A stretch of DNA of 64,000 bases from Pseudomonadota bacterium. GTDB taxonomy: Bacteria; Desulfobacterota; Binatia; Binatales; Binataceae. The stretch's first letter is position 1; every line of letters begins with the position of its first letter. This document shows, in pieces, positions 60,620 through 64,000 of this stretch. Below the pieces are notes generated by a model that had not been told where the DNA came from, made no database searches, and saw only the letters and a list, made by a program, of their open reading frames with translations. Made by a program: the position numbers and the translations under genes. The stretch covers positions 1 through 64,000 of the forward strand of contig JAJPJA010000004.1 of the NCBI GenBank assembly GCA_021324455.1, written 5' to 3'.

Positions 60620-62908
60620 CTATGGCCTGGCGGCTGCGGTCGTGCTGCCCAGCAAAGCTGCTGCCTGGTCGAGCCGGTCACTGTACTTGTTCAGCGCCGC
60701 GGCGGTGATTTGCGCGTACCGATTGGCGTCGGACCATCGCTGCTCTTCGATCGCTTCGCGCACTCCGGGGAGCGTTTTAGCGCCGTATCCGGTAAAGCGC
60801 CCCGGAGCGTAGATCAGGTTCCTGTACCATGGACGGCCGGGCAGACCGATATCGGGGGCGAGTGTCTGATCGATATCCAGCATCAGCCGCTGCAGGCCAA
60901 CCAGACGCTCCCCTGACAGCCGCGATCCGTTCTTCGCCAACGCCTCGTCGTACGCCTTTGCGCTGCGGTCCAGCCGGTCGATGGCGTTTTCCAGCGCGGC
61001 CAATTCGAAGTGGGGAACCCGCTCAAGCGGCTCCGGCAGACCGCTGGTCTTGGTCGGATCGGCCGCGAGCTGAAAGGCGCGATCGCGCAACAACGCGGCT
61101 TGTGTTTGCGCCTCTTCGCGCCTGTCCTCGGCCAGCTTCTTGACCTCCTTGAGGTAGCCGGCGACTGCGCTGGCAAAGTCGGCCGCGCGCTGCAGCGGCA
61201 GGTCGGCGTCGGCGGTGCGCAGCACCACGCGTCCCGCCGTGCGGGCCAGCAGCGCGTCATACACGAAGCCGGGATCGACAAAGCGGCTGTGATGCTCAAA
61301 CGTATCGTAGCGCGAATGATAGACCCCGCTGCTTAAACCTTCGTCGCCGAAACCGAGGTCGAGCGCAGGCACACCCAGATAGTCGAGGAAGCCCGAAAAA
61401 TCCGACCCCGAGCCGAGCGCGTCCATAGGGATGTCCTTGGTCGGATCGGCGGCGGCTTTGGCCTTGTCCTTGACCTGTGGCTTGGCGCCGGGGGCGAGCG
61501 CATCGACGCGGATTTTGGCCCGCAGCCGTTGGGCGATCGAAACGCCGGTCTCGGGATCGATTACGCCGGCGGCGACCTGGTTCATCAGATGCTGGAAGTC
61601 ATGGCTGCCGGCGGCGTACAGAAAGCCGCGTCCGTTGTTGTCCGAATTTACATACAGAACGCTGCTTTTCCTGATCTCGCCGGCATGCGCCTCGGCCCAT
61701 TCAGTTGAGCCCAGCAGCATCGGTTCTTCGCCGTCCCAACTGGCGTAGATCAGGGTGCGTTTGGGACGCCATCCCTCTTTTACCAGCGCGCCGATCGCCT
61801 TGGCTTCGGCCAATAACGCCACCTGACCGGACATCGGATCGCTGGCGCCGAAAACCCAGCCGTCATGATGATTGCCGCGGATGACCCATTGATCCGGCCA
61901 TCGCGCGCCCCTGATCGCAGCGATCACGTCATAGATCGGCTTCCGGCTCCAGTCCGATTTGACCGCCAGATGCACCGGCGCCGCGCCGGGCCCGACATGA
62001 TAGGTAATCGGCAACGTGCCGCGCCATGAGCGCGGGGCCACGCGTCCGCCCAGGCTTTGCAGCAGCGGGCGCGCGTCCGCGTAGGAGATCGGCAGCACCG
62101 GGATTTTAAGAATCGTGGGCGATTGCGCGATACTCAACCGTTTGGCGCTGGCCGTCGCGGCCGTTCCGGGTGTCAGCGGATCGCCCGGATAGCGCGTCAT
62201 ATCGGCCACCGAACCGCGCTGAATGCCGAACGGCGGACGCATCGGCCCGGTGGGATAAGTTTCATCGACCGAATAGCCATCTTCGTCCGGATCCGAATAG
62301 ATGATACATCCGATGGCGCCGTGATCCTGCGCCAGCTTCGGCTTGAGCCCGCGCCATCCTTCGCCGTACCGTGCGATAACGATCCGTCCTTTGACGTTGA
62401 CGCCCAGGCGCCGCAGCGTCTTGTAGTCGTCCTGCATCCCGTAATTGACGTAAACCAGCGGCGCGGTCACCTCGCCGTCGCCTTGGTAGGCAACATAGGC
62501 GGGCAGCGCGGGCTGCGTCGCGGTCGCGCTGGAATCGCCGGGAATCGGCGGCTCCTGGAGCGTCGCCTTGAAGGGCCTGGAGCCGGTCAGCTCCAAAGTC
62601 TCGCTGATCGGCGTGGGGTAGAGCACGTAAAAGGTTTCGATGTGCGCCTCCCAGCCCCATTGCCGGAACCAGCCGAGGATGCGCTCGGCGTTGGCTTTGT
62701 CGTGCGGCGAGCCCACGTGATTGGGCTCGGCCGCAAGCAGCTTCATCCACTGGCGCAGATCGCCGGGATGGATCAGGGCGTCGAAGCGCCGCTCAAGGGC
62801 GGCTTGCTCATCGGCGGCGCGCGCGGGCGGAGCCGAAATTACGCTGAGGCACGCAAGCACGAACGCAATGGCAACACGCATCGAAGGCAGGTTCGCAGAT
62901 TTTTTCAT
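60620..62908 (-). CDS. Secreted M28 peptidase, glutamate carboxypeptidase II/TfR-like
   Basis: The start at 62908 (AAGG nearby) gives 762 residues with a signal peptide MKKSANLPSMRVAIAFVLACLSVISAPPARA. Then follow a PA domain (RIVIARYGEGWRGLK), the two-zinc catalytic core (VIRGNHHDGWVFGASDPMSG, ASWDGEEPMLLGSTEWAEAH, YVNSDNNG, YHSRYDTFEHH) and a C-terminal TfR-like dimerisation domain. The arrangement is that of glutamate carboxypeptidase II/NAALADase-like enzymes; zinc ligands His, Asp, Glu, Asp and His are seen. It probably cleaves C-terminal acidic residues from peptides in the periplasm. Confidence 0.92.
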   Translation of the reverse strand: MKKSANLPSMRVAIAFVLACLSVISAPPARAADEQAALERRFDALIHPGDLRQWMKLLAAEPNHVGSPHDKANAERILGWFRQWGWEAHIETFYVLYPTPISETLELTGSRPFKATLQEPPIPGDSSATATQPALPAYVAYQGDGEVTAPLVYVNYGMQDDYKTLRRLGVNVKGRIVIARYGEGWRGLKPKLAQDHGAIGCIIYSDPDEDGYSVDETYPTGPMRPPFGIQRGSVADMTRYPGDPLTPGTAATASAKRLSIAQSPTILKIPVLPISYADARPLLQSLGGRVAPRSWRGTLPITYHVGPGAAPVHLAVKSDWSRKPIYDVIAAIRGARWPDQWVIRGNHHDGWVFGASDPMSGQVALLAEAKAIGALVKEGWRPKRTLIYASWDGEEPMLLGSTEWAEAHAGEIRKSSVLYVNSDNNGRGFLYAAGSHDFQHLMNQVAAGVIDPETGVSIAQRLRAKIRVDALAPGAKPQVKDKAKAAADPTKDIPMDALGSGSDFSGFLDYLGVPALDLGFGDEGLSSGVYHSRYDTFEHHSRFVDPGFVYDALLARTAGRVVLRTADADLPLQRAADFASAVAGYLKEVKKLAEDRREEAQTQAALLRDRAFQLAADPTKTSGLPEPLERVPHFELAALENAIDRLDRSAKAYDEALAKNGSRLSGERLVGLQRLMLDIDQTLAPDIGLPGRPWYRNLIYAPGRFTGYGAKTLPGVREAIEEQRWSDANRYAQITAAALNKYSDRLDQAAALLGSTTAAARP

Positions 62909-63087
62909 GGCCTTGGTCCGGACTCGCATCACAATAGATGAGCGGACCGCGGCCGGGAAACGTGCCGCTATCGGCTGCGCAGGTTCGCATCCGAGATTGG
63001 CAATCGCGCACCGGATTTTTTCCGCCAGCAGGTAGTATCCGCGCCTGGGCGATTCCCTCAGCGGCGGCAACATCTTGCCGGTCAATT

Positions 63088-63417
63088 TCAATGATCGGGA
63101 TCGCCCAGCTCGAGCATCTTCGCCGCCAGCGCGGAAGAATCGACCACTCCTTTTTCGCGCAGCAGGTCTTCCAGCGCCAGCAGAAAATGCGTGTAGTATC
63201 CCTCGCCGGCCTCGATCCATCCGTGCGCGCGGGCCTGGTCCGCTTGTCCTATGCGTTCGATCAGATGGCGGCGGAATTCATTCCAGGTGCACAGGCCCCG
63301 CTCCGTGAGTTCAAGCGCGATGGCGAAGGCGAGCGCTTCCCATGGAGCGCTGAAGGGACGGTCGGGATCGACGCAAGTGCCGGCGAGCAGTTGCGAAATT
63401 GGTCGATTGGAGCTCAT
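63088..63417 (-). CDS. Nitrile hydratase accessory protein
   Basis: 109 residues from ATG 63417, which overlaps the alpha-subunit stop (ATGA). The pattern [28 protein letters not shown] followed by [23 protein letters not shown] is that of the nitrile hydratase activator/accessory family, which resembles the N-terminal part of the beta subunit and helps to load the metal into alpha. The gene order (beta presumably outside the window, alpha, accessory) is the Co-type arrangement. Confidence 0.85.
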   Translation of the reverse strand: MSSNRPISQLLAGTCVDPDRPFSAPWEALAFAIALELTERGLCTWNEFRRHLIERIGQADQARAHGWIEAGEGYYTHFLLALEDLLREKGVVDSSALAAKMLELGDPDH

Positions 63418-64000
63418 CGCGTGCCTCCGGCCCCGGCAGGCGGGGAGATGACGGCGGTGCCGATCATCGAATCGCGTGTTACCAGCTCCGCCAGTTGCTC
63501 CTCGGTCATCCCTTGCGTTCCCGCCGGCCGCTGCGGGATCACCAGATAGCGCTGCTCGGCGCTGCTGTCCCATACCCGGACTTCCGTGTCAGGGGGAATT
63601 TCCAGTCCGAACTCCTTGAGCAGACCGCGCGGATCGCGCACCGCCCGCGATCGGTAGGCGAAACTCTTGTACCACATCGGCGGGATTCCCAGCACCGGCC
63701 ACGGATAGCACGAGCACAGCGTGCATACGACCATGTTATGCACACGGTCAGTGTTCTCGACCGCCACCAGATGCCCGCCTTCCGGTCCGCCGAATCCAAG
63801 TTCCGCGACCGCGGCGGTTGCGTTGGCGAGCAGGCGTTTGCGGAAAGCGGGGTCAGTCCAGGCTTTGGCGACCACGCGGGCCCCGTTGCGCGGACCAATC
63901 CGGTCGCCGAAGCTCTCGATTATCCGATCCAGAGAGACCGTATCGACCAGTCCCTTCTCTTCGAGCAGGGTCTGCAGCGCTTTGACTCTGAGCGCTGCTC
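63414..64000 (-). CDS. nthA: Nitrile hydratase alpha subunit, cobalt type (5' end outside window)
   Basis: The frame is open to the window edge at 64000 and ends TGA 63414-63416, about 195 residues visible. It starts within ...[17 protein letters not shown] and [15 protein letters not shown], then has [22 protein letters not shown]: the C-x2-C-S-C metal claw with Thr after the first Cys, typical of non-corrin cobalt rather than iron enzymes. [22 protein letters not shown] is also characteristic. It hydrates nitriles to amides in the cytoplasm. Confidence 0.95.
   Translation of the reverse strand, partial: AALRVKALQTLLEEKGLVDTVSLDRIIESFGDRIGPRNGARVVAKAWTDPAFRKRLLANATAAVAELGFGGPEGGHLVAVENTDRVHNMVVCTLCSCYPWPVLGIPPMWYKSFAYRSRAVRDPRGLLKEFGLEIPPDTEVRVWDSSAEQRYLVIPQRPAGTQGMTEEQLAELVTRDSMIGTAVISPPAGAGGTR

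Noticed and set aside
1-64000. CRISPR arrays, rRNA genes, insertion sequences and prophage genes
   Set aside because: No spaced direct repeats, no rRNA-like conserved stretches and no transposase, integrase or phage-like protein were recognised anywhere in the window.

Overview
The window is about 64 kb of high-GC DNA from a Gram-negative (diderm), aerobic, metabolically broad bacterium. The envelope type is indicated by an outer-membrane export lipoprotein (Wza-like), several lipoproteins and a flippase. Aerobic respiration is indicated by a complete aa3-type cytochrome oxidase cluster. The many LLM flavin oxidoreductases, metal-dependent amidohydrolases, SnoaL-like proteins and a nitrile hydratase resemble uncultured Desulfobacterota/Binatota-like or proteobacterial soil lineages. 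That placement is inference; no rRNA gene is present to confirm it.

Layout. (1) 1-6657: the tail of an amidohydrolase, an unknown protein, a DUF2182 membrane protein with two divergently transcribed DUF1326 proteins (possible metal handling), two SnoaL-like proteins, an SMP-30 hydrolase, an SDR and a nitroreductase. (2) 6658-27514: a large exopolysaccharide locus. It opens with an AT-rich leader and a secreted Ig/lysozyme-like protein closed by a good terminator. A well-matched sigma-54 promoter then precedes a run of co-directional genes: Wza-like exporter, Wzz-like chain-length protein, ExeA-like ATPase with LysM, a CpsD-like P-loop protein lacking the Walker A lysine, a 2,3-diamino-sugar module (dehydrogenase, acetyltransferase, aminotransferase), an initiating glycosylphosphotransferase, two glycosyltransferases, two NodB-type deacetylases, a miniature nucleotide-sugar dehydrogenase, a flippase, and an O-antigen ligase/polymerase fused to a lysozyme-like domain. 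(3) 27535-32379, minus strand: a lipoprotein, a sensor kinase, a sigma-54 response regulator and a glycine-zipper lipoprotein. These are probably the regulators of the EPS locus.

(4) 32527-42125: a catabolic region with SDR, amidohydrolase, two LLM oxidoreductases, aldehyde and alcohol dehydrogenases and an acyl-CoA ligase. (5) 42447-49623: the cytochrome oxidase cluster: subunits II and I, heme A synthase, heme O synthase, a 39-residue membrane peptide, two different subunit-III-type proteins, a small CxxC membrane protein, a subunit IV protein and a DUF420 protein. (6) 50057-64000: a small peptide, an enhancer-binding-protein-like regulator that lacks GAFTGA, 3-methyladenine DNA glycosylase, an LLM oxidoreductase, YqeY, an epoxide hydrolase, a PPOX-fold protein, ArgC, a CHASE2 adenylate/guanylate cyclase, an amidohydrolase, an M28 glutamate-carboxypeptidase-like enzyme, and a nitrile hydratase accessory protein plus alpha subunit running off the right edge.

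The most unusual element is the EPS locus. A Wzy/ligase-type membrane protein carries a periplasmic lysozyme-like domain. A paralogue of that domain is the secreted Ig protein at the other end of the locus. The sigma-54 promoter and the sigma-54 activator lie at opposite ends of the same locus. This suggests a polysaccharide assembly machine with built-in cell-wall remodelling.
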